From Bacteroidia bacterium (GTDB lineage: Bacteria > Bacteroidota > Bacteroidia > UBA4408), in assembly GCA_020845635.1 (NCBI GenBank), contig JADLFI010000011.1, forward strand, positions 1-59,278: a stretch of DNA of 59,278 nucleotides, read 5' to 3'. The notes below the pieces were generated by a model. That model did not search any database. It saw only the letters and a list, made by a program, of their open reading frames with translations, and was not told the DNA's origin. The position numbers and the translations under genes were made by a program. Positions 10,839-19,430 of this stretch are shown piece after piece. Positions within the stretch are counted from its first letter, which is position 1. Every line of letters starts with the position of its first letter.

Positions 10839-11114
10839 ATGAAAAAGGTAGTAAAAGCCTTAACCAAGATTGACAAGAAAATTCATAAATTCCTCTTAAA
10901 GGAAATGATAATTCTTGAAGAAATTGAGCAGGAAAAAGCTAAAAATTTGCCTATTACTAAAAAACAAGAAAAGAAATTAAACAAAGTTTCTAAGAAGTTG
11001 AATAAGGCGCATAATGACTTTATAGCCTTTAAAGACACCCTTTTAATCATCACCTCTAAAAAAAGGGGAAACCCTAAATGTAGAGCATTAGAAAAATTTT
11101 TAAACTCGCTTTGA
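10839..11114 (+). CDS. Lys-rich coiled-coil protein (91 aa)
   Basis: A highly basic, helical protein with a central KKQEKKLNKVSKKLNKAH heptad-like segment. It may bind nucleic acid, but no motif identifies it. First gene of a tightly packed run (10839-16199) in which most genes overlap or abut. Confidence 0.65.
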   Translation: MKKVVKALTKIDKKIHKFLLKEMIILEEIEQEKAKNLPITKKQEKKLNKVSKKLNKAHNDFIAFKDTLLIITSKKRGNPKCRALEKFLNSL

Positions 11115-11115
11115 C

Positions 11116-11334
11116 ATGTATACAATAGCTTTAAGTACAAACCGCCTCCTACAATTTGAAACCTTTCCTGACGGAGAAAGATTTCTACTCTCCGATGTAG
11201 AGGGCAATCCAATTACACAATACATTTTTAAAAAAGTTCTAAGTGTCTACATTGAATTTCCACTCACCGTCATGGACATCAATGGTACTGTTGGCATCTT
11301 AGATACAAACTCAGGTCAATTTAATCCATCATGA
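11116..11334 (+). CDS. Small beta-rich hypothetical protein (72 aa)
   Basis: 72 residues, predicted mostly beta strand (YTIALST, ERFLLSDVEG, VLSVYIEFPLTV, GTVGILDT). Because the conjugation cassette downstream lacks an obvious ubiquitin-like partner, small beta-grasp-sized proteins such as this deserve a look, but nothing here shows a Ubl fold or a Gly-Gly tail. Its 3' end overlaps the next gene by 4 nt (ATGA). Confidence 0.6.
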   Translation: MYTIALSTNRLLQFETFPDGERFLLSDVEGNPITQYIFKKVLSVYIEFPLTVMDINGTVGILDTNSGQFNPS

Positions 11335-11642
11335 GAACTTGTTTAGACATCTGGAGATTTGGAGATAAGATCTCTGAATTAGACTTTTTTGCGAAACCGC
11401 AACAAAAGGAAATTCTCCAAAAATTAGAAACCTTTAAAACTCTCTTTAAAGAGAAGCAACAAGAATTAAAGGCATCACAAGACAGGTATGAAATAGCTGC
11501 AATAAGAAGGTTAAACATTGATCTTACTGAAAGCTATGCAATCTTTGTGCAGTACATTGAAAGTAATTACGAACGTAAGGAACTTAATCCTCTCATTCTT
11601 TCTATCATCATAGAAATAAACACCCTAATTACTTACCTATGA
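11331..11642 (+). CDS. Helical hypothetical protein (103 aa)
   Basis: All-helical, Lys/Glu-rich. The segment AKPQQKEILQKL resembles GRPQQKEAMNLI in the 9305 product, hinting at a shared ancestor. No membrane segment. Overlaps both neighbours by 4 nt. Confidence 0.65.
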   Translation: MRTCLDIWRFGDKISELDFFAKPQQKEILQKLETFKTLFKEKQQELKASQDRYEIAAIRRLNIDLTESYAIFVQYIESNYERKELNPLILSIIIEINTLITYL

Positions 11643-12103
11643 ATGTAACAAAGACTACAGTACTTATCTTATTTCTCAACAGCTTAATTATATTAGGCTT
11701 AATATTAAGAAATGAGGTAAATGAATACAGTTATCAAAAGGACATCTTAAAATCCTATAATGAAACTGTAATTTTTGATACCATTTACTTAAAAGTGAAA
11801 GGTAAATCACAGAAAGTTGCATTCTTCATTTCTTGGGAAAAGGGCAAAGAGTTTACAGTTGAAGAACCTTTATTCAGTAAAACTGTAATTCTTAAAAATG
11901 ACTTCCGAATCTATTATGAATTTGACACTTTCCAAAATCTGACAAAAGAAGAAATAGATGAGGTTAATAAGCAACTTACACACGAGTTTCTTGAACCCTA
12001 TGTTGGCGAACTGCTATTACAAAAATGGGCGATAGAACTTTCTTTTAAAGACCAAATCACTAATCAGGGAAAAACTCCCATAATAATCCCCTTTAAACAA
12101 TGA
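11639..12103 (+). CDS. Membrane-anchored hypothetical protein (154 aa)
   Basis: An N-terminal hydrophobic segment TVLILFLNSLIILGLIL (about residues 7-23) acts as a signal anchor. The rest is an extracytoplasmic or cytoplasmic soluble domain with beta-rich pattern (VIFDTIYLKVKGK, KVAFFISWEKGKEF). No family recognised. Confidence 0.65.
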   Translation: MNVTKTTVLILFLNSLIILGLILRNEVNEYSYQKDILKSYNETVIFDTIYLKVKGKSQKVAFFISWEKGKEFTVEEPLFSKTVILKNDFRIYYEFDTFQNLTKEEIDEVNKQLTHEFLEPYVGELLLQKWAIELSFKDQITNQGKTPIIIPFKQ

Positions 12104-12504
12104 AAGGTTTTGAAGTTTTAGGCTATCCTCTATGGAATCACATTCATCATGGCTTTAATAATCCTGATTCTTATGTTAAATATGCTTACGGCAATTTTAA
12201 CAATGGTTGTATGGATTGTGATGGAAGCGAAGACTACGTGGTATTTCAAACAAATACAGCTAAATTTATGACTAATTTGGCTGCTTATATAGAAAAAATA
12301 AATCCAAACACTCCAAATTTTGACAATACATTAATGCTAAAACTTTTTGATTTGGTAGATAACCATGTAGAAAGTCATGTATTAAGTAGTATTAATGCAG
12401 AAAAACAAGTAGTGAATTATATTCAAAGTGTTTACACACGAGAAATTGGAGAAAAAATATTAGAAGTTTTACATCAAATTCATCTCACCATTAAAAATCA
12501 CTGA
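12100..12504 (+). CDS. Hypothetical protein (134 aa)
   Basis: Unrecognised soluble protein. The N-terminal third contains HIHHG and GCMDCDG, a His/Cys arrangement that could bind a metal. The remainder is helical. It overlaps the preceding gene by 4 nt. A 10-bp hairpin overlaps its stop region. Confidence 0.6.
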   Translation: MKGFEVLGYPLWNHIHHGFNNPDSYVKYAYGNFNNGCMDCDGSEDYVVFQTNTAKFMTNLAAYIEKINPNTPNFDNTLMLKLFDLVDNHVESHVLSSINAEKQVVNYIQSVYTREIGEKILEVLHQIHLTIKNH

Positions 12505-12526
12505 GAGCCGAGTTCGCTCGGCTCTC
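12503..12526 (+). terminator. 10-bp hairpin with TTCG tetraloop
   Basis: GAGAGCCGAG (12503-12512), loop TTCG, CTCGGCTCTC (12517-12526): a perfect, very stable hairpin at the stop codon of the preceding gene. No strong T-run follows. A transcript-end stabiliser or weak terminator. Confidence 0.65.
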
Positions 12527-12536
12527 TCCTCCTATT

Positions 12537-12950
12537 ATGATTAAATTCTTTGTTTATCAGGTATATGGGTATGTTAATTCCTATATGGGAATAGCAAAAA
12601 CTTTTGGTTTGTATCAAAATCAAGAAGATGCCCAAGAAAGGTGTAATAAGTTAGAAAAAAGATATGAAAAACTAAGGAAATTGCAGGATTTAAAAGATGA
12701 ATATTATTATGACCTTAATCAACGAAATGATGTAATTTCTTTTATAAGCGGTTTTAAAAACCTTAAATTTGCTTATGAAAATGCTGTAAAAAAAGAAGAT
12801 AGAGACATTATAAACCTAAAAAAAGAAATTTTAAAATCCAAAATAGAGAAGGAAATTGGAATTTCCTATAAAGAATTTAAAAGAGTAAGAAGACTTGCAA
12901 AACCTATTCCAGACATTTCATTTCAAATTAAACCAATTCCCGTAAAATGA
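12537..12950 (+). CDS. Coiled-coil hypothetical protein (137 aa)
   Basis: N-terminal FFVYQVYGYVNSYMGIAKTFG is followed by long charged helices (NKLEKRYEKLRKLQDLKDEY and a later KEILKSKIEKE). Basic Pro-containing C-terminus. Not recognised. Overlaps the next gene by 4 nt. Confidence 0.65.
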   Translation: MIKFFVYQVYGYVNSYMGIAKTFGLYQNQEDAQERCNKLEKRYEKLRKLQDLKDEYYYDLNQRNDVISFISGFKNLKFAYENAVKKEDRDIINLKKEILKSKIEKEIGISYKEFKRVRRLAKPIPDISFQIKPIPVK

Positions 12951-13348
12951 AAAAAATCATTAATTCCGTAAATGAGAAATTTGAGGCATTAATACTAAAA
13001 TACAAAGACAGTATTGATGAAGCTAATAATAAAATTGTTGGGGAGCTAAATGCACAGCATAAAAGACTCCAAAACATTCAAAACAAAATTCAAGAACTAT
13101 CAATTGATTATAGAAATCTTGAACAAGCAATCCTCAAAGATAAGAATGAAGACATAGTGCCGTCTTTGAAGGACTTAAAAAGGAGTTGCAGCGAAAAGCT
13201 AAAACTTTCTGAGGAAATAAAAAAAGATATTCTCTTCATTATAGAGAATTTACACAAAGAAATTAGAAGCAACAATAAAGAATTTAGATTATTTAAAGAA
13301 AAAATCCAAACAATTCAAAACTCTTTTACAGACTTATGCAAGAATTAA
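12947..13348 (+). CDS. Coiled-coil protein next to SMC-like gene (133 aa)
   Basis: Almost entirely coiled coil, with heptads such as LQNIQNKIQELSIDYRNLEQAIL. It overlaps the next gene, a degenerate SMC/RecF-like protein, by 13 nt, so the pair may act together as SMC-like head and arm partner. That link is inference. Confidence 0.65.
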   Translation: MKKIINSVNEKFEALILKYKDSIDEANNKIVGELNAQHKRLQNIQNKIQELSIDYRNLEQAILKDKNEDIVPSLKDLKRSCSEKLKLSEEIKKDILFIIENLHKEIRSNNKEFRLFKEKIQTIQNSFTDLCKN

Positions 13349-14184
13349 TTGTAGAAAATTATGGTTCAATAAATGCAGACTTTAAATGCAAAAAATTAAC
13401 AATTATTGAAGGTAAAGAAAAGGAAACAATTCTACGCCTTCTCTATCTTTTTCAGAAAACTGCTTCTAAAATAAAAGCAGATTCAGATTTAGATAAATTA
13501 TCTGTTAATTTTTGGAAGAATTGGAAAAGATTAGGACTTTCTCAATCAGAAGGTTTTATACAGTGGAAATCCAATTCTGTCGAAATTACCGTAAAAGACG
13601 AAGCTGTAAAATTTACTGTGCATGATGAAGAAATAGATAAAAAAGCTATATTCTTACCAAAAAGTAGAATTTACACCTTCGAGTATACAAAGAAAGAAAA
13701 TAAAGACGAAATATTTTTAGATTTTCTAGATGAGAAAATTGTAGACACCATTGTCGAAGCAATAAGAGAGGACAACAGATCTACTATCATCGGCGGAGAA
13801 TTAGCAGTTGAATACGGCATATTCTACTTTAATGACGGTGGTGGATTTGAAGACTTAATGGATTTGCCTGAATTTTATCACAAAGTATTACCCACTGAAT
13901 ATTTATTTAACTATGTTACTTATCGTGACAAAGTTATTTTCCTTGAAAAATTCGGCGTGGAAAACACTTTTGATGAGAAATTTGAGGCATTAACCAAACA
14001 ATTATTGCAAATTTGCAAGAATACCCAAGTCATCATGACTTTAAATAATCCAAGTTTAATAGACTTTATTAATGATCCTATAACAATAGGAAATAAAATA
14101 GGTTTATTAACCATGTTAGAAACCAAACTTTTCACCGAGACTCTATACCTTTATGAAAATGAAGTCTCACAAATCTATATCTAA
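13336..14184 (+). CDS. Degenerate RecF/SMC-like P-loop protein (282 aa)
   Basis: The N-terminus has the order typical of RecF/SMC heads (LIVENYGSINADF, then LTIIEGKEKETILRLLYLF), but the P-loop GxNxxGKS/T is replaced by EGKEKETI, lacking the lysine/serine pair. The C-terminal TQVIMTLNNPSLIDFI corresponds to the strand preceding the His-switch region of OLD-type ATPases, also altered. It therefore probably cannot hydrolyse ATP in the usual way. It could be a decoy or regulatory head paired with the upstream coiled-coil protein. Confidence 0.6.
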   Translation: MQELIVENYGSINADFKCKKLTIIEGKEKETILRLLYLFQKTASKIKADSDLDKLSVNFWKNWKRLGLSQSEGFIQWKSNSVEITVKDEAVKFTVHDEEIDKKAIFLPKSRIYTFEYTKKENKDEIFLDFLDEKIVDTIVEAIREDNRSTIIGGELAVEYGIFYFNDGGGFEDLMDLPEFYHKVLPTEYLFNYVTYRDKVIFLEKFGVENTFDEKFEALTKQLLQICKNTQVIMTLNNPSLIDFINDPITIGNKIGLLTMLETKLFTETLYLYENEVSQIYI

Positions 14185-14186
14185 TT

Positions 14187-14852
14187 ATGAATACTGTTTT
14201 GCCAACTACCCACGAAAGTGAATTAATCCTAAGAGGAAAACTTTACAAACTCAATGAGGTTGAAAAAGCACTCCGAGATCTACTTGATCCTGAAATCCTC
14301 GAACACTTCACACATGAGTACAGGATTCCTCTTGACATCTTGACAGAATTTTGTGCAAGACAAATTAACCCAAGTATAGAACCACAGTACAGGAAGGAAG
14401 ATTACGACAAAGCCCTAATGTATATGGGTTTATTCGCACTTACTGCACCATTGACTTTGGGAGGTTTGGGAGTTAAATTTGTTGCTAAAAATGGCAATGA
14501 ATACCCCAATACCACACCATTAAATTTAAACAAATATGCACAGGAAATTATCTTCACTTCTGTTGCAGAGAAATTAAAAGTACCGAGAAAAAATGGAAAT
14601 GCTGTAAAAGTTTTCCAATTAACTGAAAATGCCAGAAATCATGTAACAGGCGAAATTAATATTACTTTACAGCATTTCCTAAATCCCAAACTTAACAAGT
14701 TAAGGGACGAATTAGACCTGATTCCTATTTCTATGAGACAAGCTGCCTTAGAACTGATGAGAACAACTGATGAAGTAATTGCGAATACTTCACTCGACAC
14801 AGACAAAAAAGAAAGAACCCATATTAAAAAACCAATAAAAGTAATTGTATGA
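14187..14852 (+). CDS. Hypothetical protein (221 aa)
   Basis: Not recognised. The N-terminal half has a helical region and a hydrophobic stretch YMGLFALTAPLTLGGLG (about residues 92-108), which is too Gly/Pro-rich for a confident membrane helix. C-terminus helical and basic. It starts 2 nt after the previous stop and overlaps the lipoprotein gene by 4 nt. Confidence 0.65.
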   Translation: MNTVLPTTHESELILRGKLYKLNEVEKALRDLLDPEILEHFTHEYRIPLDILTEFCARQINPSIEPQYRKEDYDKALMYMGLFALTAPLTLGGLGVKFVAKNGNEYPNTTPLNLNKYAQEIIFTSVAEKLKVPRKNGNAVKVFQLTENARNHVTGEINITLQHFLNPKLNKLRDELDLIPISMRQAALELMRTTDEVIANTSLDTDKKERTHIKKPIKVIV

Positions 14853-15088
14853 AGTACTTAATTTGCCTTTTATTCTTCTCTTCCTGCGTAACTATGAAAC
14901 CTGTGTATAGTGAGTACTATACTCAAAGTGAAATGTTCGCAGCAAGCACTGACCCAATTCCAATTCCTAAAAGATTTGACCCCGCAAAAACCAAAAGATT
15001 TATTGTCTTAGGAGAAAAGGGCATCTACGAAATCTTGATGGAAAAATCTCTTCACTTAAAATATTATCCAAACCCATGCGAAAATTAA
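14849..15088 (+). CDS. Small lipoprotein (79 aa)
   Basis: Signal peptide MKYLICLLFFSSC with a lipobox cysteine at residue 13 (F-S-S-C), followed by a soluble tail. Lipoproteins are unusual in phages except in lysis (Rz1/spanin-like) or superinfection exclusion. With the secreted protein overlapping downstream it could form part of an envelope-acting pair. Overlap with the next gene is 13 nt. Confidence 0.7.
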   Translation: MKYLICLLFFSSCVTMKPVYSEYYTQSEMFAASTDPIPIPKRFDPAKTKRFIVLGEKGIYEILMEKSLHLKYYPNPCEN

Positions 15089-15414
15089 TCTTTTTGGCTT
15101 TGCTTCTTTGTAGCCTTTGCACATTTGCACAAAACAGAGAATTTGTATCAGCTTTGTACTATAAGGAATTTGTTCTTGAAAAGTACGTTGAAGATAAAGA
15201 GTTTAAGTACGAATTTGAATCTGTCAAGAAAGTCAAATATAAAAGATTTAAGGGCAGCAAGGACTACATGGCTTTACTCTATACCAAGCAAGGCAATGTC
15301 TACGTAATAGCCTTGGGTCACAAGACAAAAAAATCGCATTTGAAATTTTTCTTGAGAGTTGGTTACAGAAGTCCTATACTTATGAAAACTTCCTTGCATG
15401 GTAACAATAATTAG
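15076..15414 (+). CDS. Exported hypothetical protein (112 aa)
   Basis: N-terminal signal peptide (MRKLIFLALLLCSLCTFAQN) with a TFA-Q cleavage site typical of Bacteroidetes exports. The mature part is short, basic and beta-rich. Adjacent to the lipoprotein at 14849; both probably act in the host envelope, perhaps in exclusion or lysis. Confidence 0.7.
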   Translation: MRKLIFLALLLCSLCTFAQNREFVSALYYKEFVLEKYVEDKEFKYEFESVKKVKYKRFKGSKDYMALLYTKQGNVYVIALGHKTKKSHLKFFLRVGYRSPILMKTSLHGNNN

Positions 15415-15718
15415 GGACGGCATTATTCCATTTTACCAAAGAGAGTTTTTAAAAGAAAGAAATTTCTCTATGACCCCTTTGGTAAAATTGGAATATAAAA
15501 GTAAGCCAAATAAACCTGCTTACGTGTGGACTAATTTCTATGGTACACAAGAAGACTTTAACAAGTTACCAATTTCTAAACAAAAAAGTTATATTGTTAA
15601 AATGCGAACTTACCAAATAAAGAAATTAGCAAGAGTTACGCCATTTCACGCTAAGAACTTAGCTCACGACTTTAACGGAAAAATATACCATGAAAATTTC
15701 ACAAGAAATACTCAATGA
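15398..15718 (+). CDS. Hypothetical protein (106 aa)
   Basis: Unrecognised basic protein (many Lys, Arg, Tyr), no export signal. Overlaps both neighbours (17 nt upstream, 29 nt downstream), so it is co-translated within the packed run. Confidence 0.6.
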   Translation: MVTIIRDGIIPFYQREFLKERNFSMTPLVKLEYKSKPNKPAYVWTNFYGTQEDFNKLPISKQKSYIVKMRTYQIKKLARVTPFHAKNLAHDFNGKIYHENFTRNTQ

Positions 15719-16199
15719 GTATATCGAAATGAAAGTTAGAGATAAGATGCCAAAAGAAGAAAAACCTGAGCCACCGAAAGGTGGCTCTAACTTTTGGTTT
15801 GTCTATTTTATCGCTGCTTTGATTGGATTATACTTTGGATTGAGTACAATTGCGGTAAAAAATTCTATCAAGAGAATTACCATCATTAGGGCAGTAGATT
15901 GTAAAGACCCAAAAGATTGTCAAGATTTTGTATTATCTGCAAATATTAATGGAAGAAATACAAAAGAAATCAAATGGGATATTACTATTGGCAATGACAC
16001 TCTTATAGAACACAGACAAAATAAAGAACAGATTGTTATTGCAATCTCTGATACTTTACCAGAAACTATCTCAACTTTGCAAAATACTTTGGGAAAAATG
16101 TATGGTAAATATAATGCTGATATATATATAAATCTTGAAAGTCCACGTATTACTAACCTAATTGAATTATCTCTTTATGGACAAAAATCATGGTTTTAA
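15690..16199 (+). CDS. Single-span membrane protein (169 aa)
   Basis: A charged, Pro-rich N-terminal tail (about residues 1-33), then one membrane helix FVYFIAALIGLYFGLSTIA (about residues 37-55), then a soluble domain with two nearby cysteines (VDCKDPKDCQDF). The last 38 nt overlap the next gene, first of the conjugation-like block. Confidence 0.7.
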   Translation: MKISQEILNEYIEMKVRDKMPKEEKPEPPKGGSNFWFVYFIAALIGLYFGLSTIAVKNSIKRITIIRAVDCKDPKDCQDFVLSANINGRNTKEIKWDITIGNDTLIEHRQNKEQIVIAISDTLPETISTLQNTLGKMYGKYNADIYINLESPRITNLIELSLYGQKSWF

Positions 16200-17265
16200 A
16201 ATAACAGCGCAAAAAAATAGAGTAAAAAAATCAAATGGGGAAGTAAACACCATTAAAATAGAAGCTGGAAAGTACGTTTGGGAAGATATAGATGAATGTG
16301 GTTTATTTATCATTATTCCAAAAGTAAAGAAAAATGTCACTATTAAAAATGGTGTTCCTAAAACTATTGTAACAAGAAAGGGATTATTGCAAATTTTACC
16401 CATTAATCAAGTAATAAAACTATGGACTAATGAAATAAAGGTATTAAGTCCTAATCTTTCCTGCACATATTTTGAAAATCATATCGTTGTAGAGGCAGAA
16501 TATATTATTACTGAATTAGGCGAAACTTGCATTTATGGAAATGAGATATTAGCGAAATCACATTTAGAAGATTCTAAAATCCTCTTAAATTTAAAAGCTC
16601 CTCAGAACATATTCAATTCCATTGAAATTATTCAGAATCCTTTGGGCTTATTAACCGAACCTGTAAAAAATAAAAATGTTCCTGTCAAGGAATGGGCAAA
16701 TTTATTTTATTTTCTCAGGGATTCAGAAGTACCTGTTAAAGACATAAGACCAGAATCTGCTCCTCTTAAAAAGAATTTAAAGGCAATAAGAGATTTTATA
16801 AAATCCTACCCCTCAAATCAAGAAGCAGAAGAATTTAAAACCAAAATTGAGAAAGAAGAAAAAGAACAAAGAGAAGAATTAATTTCTCAAATTCAAGAAT
16901 TTAAAGAATTTTATATGGATCATTTTAGATATTATAGCGATGTAATACAATTGCCATTGCCTATATATTCTGACATGATGCAAAGAATTTCAGTTGCAAT
17001 TAGAAATCATATAATTGATCATCAGTATTTATATTTAATTTTACCCAACTTTAAAAATGCCTTAGACCTTAATAATGAATTGCTTTTATTCATTGAGAAA
17101 GCTCTAATTACCCACTTTATCGTTGATAAAAAATATAAAAACACGAGGGAAAAAGAAACCACAGTATTTATTATATCTTACTCAAAAGATATAGTAACTA
17201 CTCGCACTTATGAAACCACATTTTCTAACGGCAAATTAACAGTCAATGCTAAATTACACCATTAA
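16162..17265 (+). CDS. Hypothetical protein at the head of the conjugation cassette (367 aa)
   Basis: Not recognised. The first 180 residues look beta-rich; residues about 205-260 form a charged coiled coil; the C-terminus is again mixed. ATG 16177 is an alternative start. It overlaps the VWA gene by 20 nt and lies directly upstream of VWA, E2-like, JAMM and E1-like genes, so it may be the cassette's specific partner. PRTRC-type systems include several proteins of unknown fold, and this could be one of them. Confidence 0.6.
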   Translation: MNYLFMDKNHGFKITAQKNRVKKSNGEVNTIKIEAGKYVWEDIDECGLFIIIPKVKKNVTIKNGVPKTIVTRKGLLQILPINQVIKLWTNEIKVLSPNLSCTYFENHIVVEAEYIITELGETCIYGNEILAKSHLEDSKILLNLKAPQNIFNSIEIIQNPLGLLTEPVKNKNVPVKEWANLFYFLRDSEVPVKDIRPESAPLKKNLKAIRDFIKSYPSNQEAEEFKTKIEKEEKEQREELISQIQEFKEFYMDHFRYYSDVIQLPLPIYSDMMQRISVAIRNHIIDHQYLYLILPNFKNALDLNNELLLFIEKALITHFIVDKKYKNTREKETTVFIISYSKDIVTTRTYETTFSNGKLTVNAKLHH

Positions 17266-18382
17266 TGATTTTTTCGTAGAGGCACAAAGGACTCTTGAAA
17301 ACTTTTCAAAAGAAGACTTACGAACTCGAATAGAAGAAGTAAGAAATAAATATACCGATAGTTCTAATGATCCAAAACCCTTAACTCCTTATGCTTTCTT
17401 AGAGGGAGAAAATTCAGAGTTAACAGCTCTTGACATTAAAAGGAATAATCCTAACATAAATGAAAGATTACAAGCACTTGTAAATTTAGGTTTGGATTTA
17501 GCAGAACTTAGTGTTGCGCACAATTTATTAAAAGATATACCTATAAAGCCTCATAACGGCTCTGCATTAATAATTGACATGTCAGGTTCAATGCGAGATA
17601 ATGGAAAGAATGAGGTTTCTACTATGGAGGAAGTAGCTGCTGTCAAGCCTATTAGGTACAGAAATGGTACTATCAATAGCATCGCTTCTAATTTAGTAGT
17701 AGGTACGGAATTAACAATGAGAGGAGAAACTATAAAACTACAATTTAATCCCACAGATATTTTTACGTTTAATAACGAGGCTTATAATTGGGGGATATTT
17801 AGAAAAAATCCGATTCCTAACTTTTCCACGCATATTAAAGAGGCTTTAAATCTTGCCGCTGCTCTGGGATATGAAAATTTAATAACCATTTCAGATGGAG
17901 AAGATGACTATTTTAGAACAGGTGAGCCAATAGTTAATTGGTTTGATGGAAATAGGATTTACAAAGACAATAACGTAAAAGAGGTTTTAGACCCACTAAT
18001 TAACCAAGGAGTTAGAATTTCCCCTATCTTTTTATCTCCCGGAAACACCGAAAATGAAGAATTTTATGCTTTCTGCAATACTATTGGGACGGATTTGCAA
18101 AAACTTGTGGAAGTAATAAAAGAAGACAGGTTTTATAAAGTAATGGCACAAGGAATTGATAAAATTTACAGTGTATACCAAGTAACAGCTTTGCTTACAG
18201 GAGGTATTGCTTCCTTTGGAGAGAAAGGAAAGAAAGGAATTGTAAACATAGAAGAACAAGCAAAGGAAATGGATAATTTAGCAACAAAGTTATTAGCTTT
18301 TATAGCAATAGCTTTGCAAAGAAAAAATACAAAATTAACTTCTAAATTCAATTTAACCTCATTTCTAAATGGAAGGAAATAA
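17246..18382 (+). CDS. VWA-domain protein of the ubiquitin-like cassette (378 aa)
   Basis: A von Willebrand A domain with a complete MIDAS start, ALIIDMSGSM (Asp111 is the first D of DxSxS), and a later ITISDGEDD strand. The A domain spans roughly residues 103-290. Such proteins bind ligands through a divalent metal and act as assembly factors. The C-terminal 80 residues are helical with TALLTGGIASFG. Overlaps the E2-like gene by 14 nt, implying a single operon. PRTRC-like clusters and related bacterial conjugation loci are the closest parallel I know. No signal peptide, so cytoplasmic. Confidence 0.85.
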   Translation: MLNYTINDFFVEAQRTLENFSKEDLRTRIEEVRNKYTDSSNDPKPLTPYAFLEGENSELTALDIKRNNPNINERLQALVNLGLDLAELSVAHNLLKDIPIKPHNGSALIIDMSGSMRDNGKNEVSTMEEVAAVKPIRYRNGTINSIASNLVVGTELTMRGETIKLQFNPTDIFTFNNEAYNWGIFRKNPIPNFSTHIKEALNLAAALGYENLITISDGEDDYFRTGEPIVNWFDGNRIYKDNNVKEVLDPLINQGVRISPIFLSPGNTENEEFYAFCNTIGTDLQKLVEVIKEDRFYKVMAQGIDKIYSVYQVTALLTGGIASFGEKGKKGIVNIEEQAKEMDNLATKLLAFIAIALQRKNTKLTSKFNLTSFLNGRK

Positions 18383-19430
18383 TCTCGACTTTGAAAGGAT
18401 ACTAAATAGTCCAACTTATGACCCTAATTTTGGTATCACGGAGAAAGAAACACTTTCTGTAAGAACTTTAAACACTTTAAAAAGTAGATATAGTTATGAA
18501 AGTAAGCCTACAGCTTTCTTTATCCCTATTGTGGCTTTGGCATATAACGAAGTAATTAAGCAATATTTAGAATACTTATCCTCATTCTTACCTGTAATTG
18601 TCATTATAAATGGCGGGGATATTCCAGATTCTTTTGATAAAGTTTTCTTTAAAAAAGGAGATTCTAAAACAAAAGAGGAGCTTCTAATAGAATGCGGAAT
18701 AGTTAAAAAAGAAGATTTTATAATTTCTAAAATGGGAATTTTAAAAGAATTTGTAAAAGAAAAGCTACAATATAAATACAATGATGAAATAGACCAATTT
18801 AACAGTCAGTTGGAAAAATTAAAAAGAGAAAAAGATAAAATTCTCAGTAGCCTTGTTCATGTCACAGAATTGTCAGAAGCCATTAAAAAAACTTCTAAAA
18901 CAAAGGTTGCAGTTCAAGGCGTTGAAAAATTAGAAGTTACGAAAGGCTACGCAGAAATTATATTAGAACACTTTTTAGTAAAGGATTTTATTCCTTATAA
19001 TGCAGAAAAAGATATTTATTTCCTTTGTCCTCAATTAAAAGTAACATTCTTTTATAAGGACTTTGTAATAAATGTGAATGCGGCTAACACAGATTTTAAC
19101 AATCGATTAAAAGCATATTTAAAAAGTTTTCTAAAAGAAACTTTTCCAGAAGGAACAAAGGAAGAGCATGAGAAATTTACAAGTTTCAAAATAGCTCACC
19201 CGCACAATTACGCAGAACACTTAGAAGGCGGGAATTTCTGCTTTGGGAAAGTGAATGAAAAAAAAATACTAGACCTATTTCAAAAAAATAGAATAGAAGA
19301 AATGATAAAATACATTTTATCATGCTTAAAAACTTGTTGCTCTTCTGACCATAATGCAGTCTTTGCATCAGATCACTTTATATCAGGAACAGAAACAGAA
19401 TTAATCGATTTCTTAAACTTAATGCCATAA
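18369..19430 (+). CDS. E2-like (PRTRC-B type) ubiquitin-conjugation protein (353 aa)
   Basis: The C-terminal third carries an E2-fold pattern: FKIAHPHNYAEHLEGGNFCFG, in which His277-Pro-His is followed by Cys291 at the position of the E2 catalytic cysteine (compare HPN...G-x-C in eukaryotic E2 and the H-C pairing in bacterial PRTRC-B). A coiled coil lies at about residues 135-165. The N-terminal half is of unknown fold. The gene is sandwiched between VWA and JAMM genes, with E1 next, so context strongly supports the E2 assignment. No RING or HECT ligase is visible. Confidence 0.7.
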   Translation: MEGNNLDFERILNSPTYDPNFGITEKETLSVRTLNTLKSRYSYESKPTAFFIPIVALAYNEVIKQYLEYLSSFLPVIVIINGGDIPDSFDKVFFKKGDSKTKEELLIECGIVKKEDFIISKMGILKEFVKEKLQYKYNDEIDQFNSQLEKLKREKDKILSSLVHVTELSEAIKKTSKTKVAVQGVEKLEVTKGYAEIILEHFLVKDFIPYNAEKDIYFLCPQLKVTFFYKDFVINVNAANTDFNNRLKAYLKSFLKETFPEGTKEEHEKFTSFKIAHPHNYAEHLEGGNFCFGKVNEKKILDLFQKNRIEEMIKYILSCLKTCCSSDHNAVFASDHFISGTETELIDFLNLMP

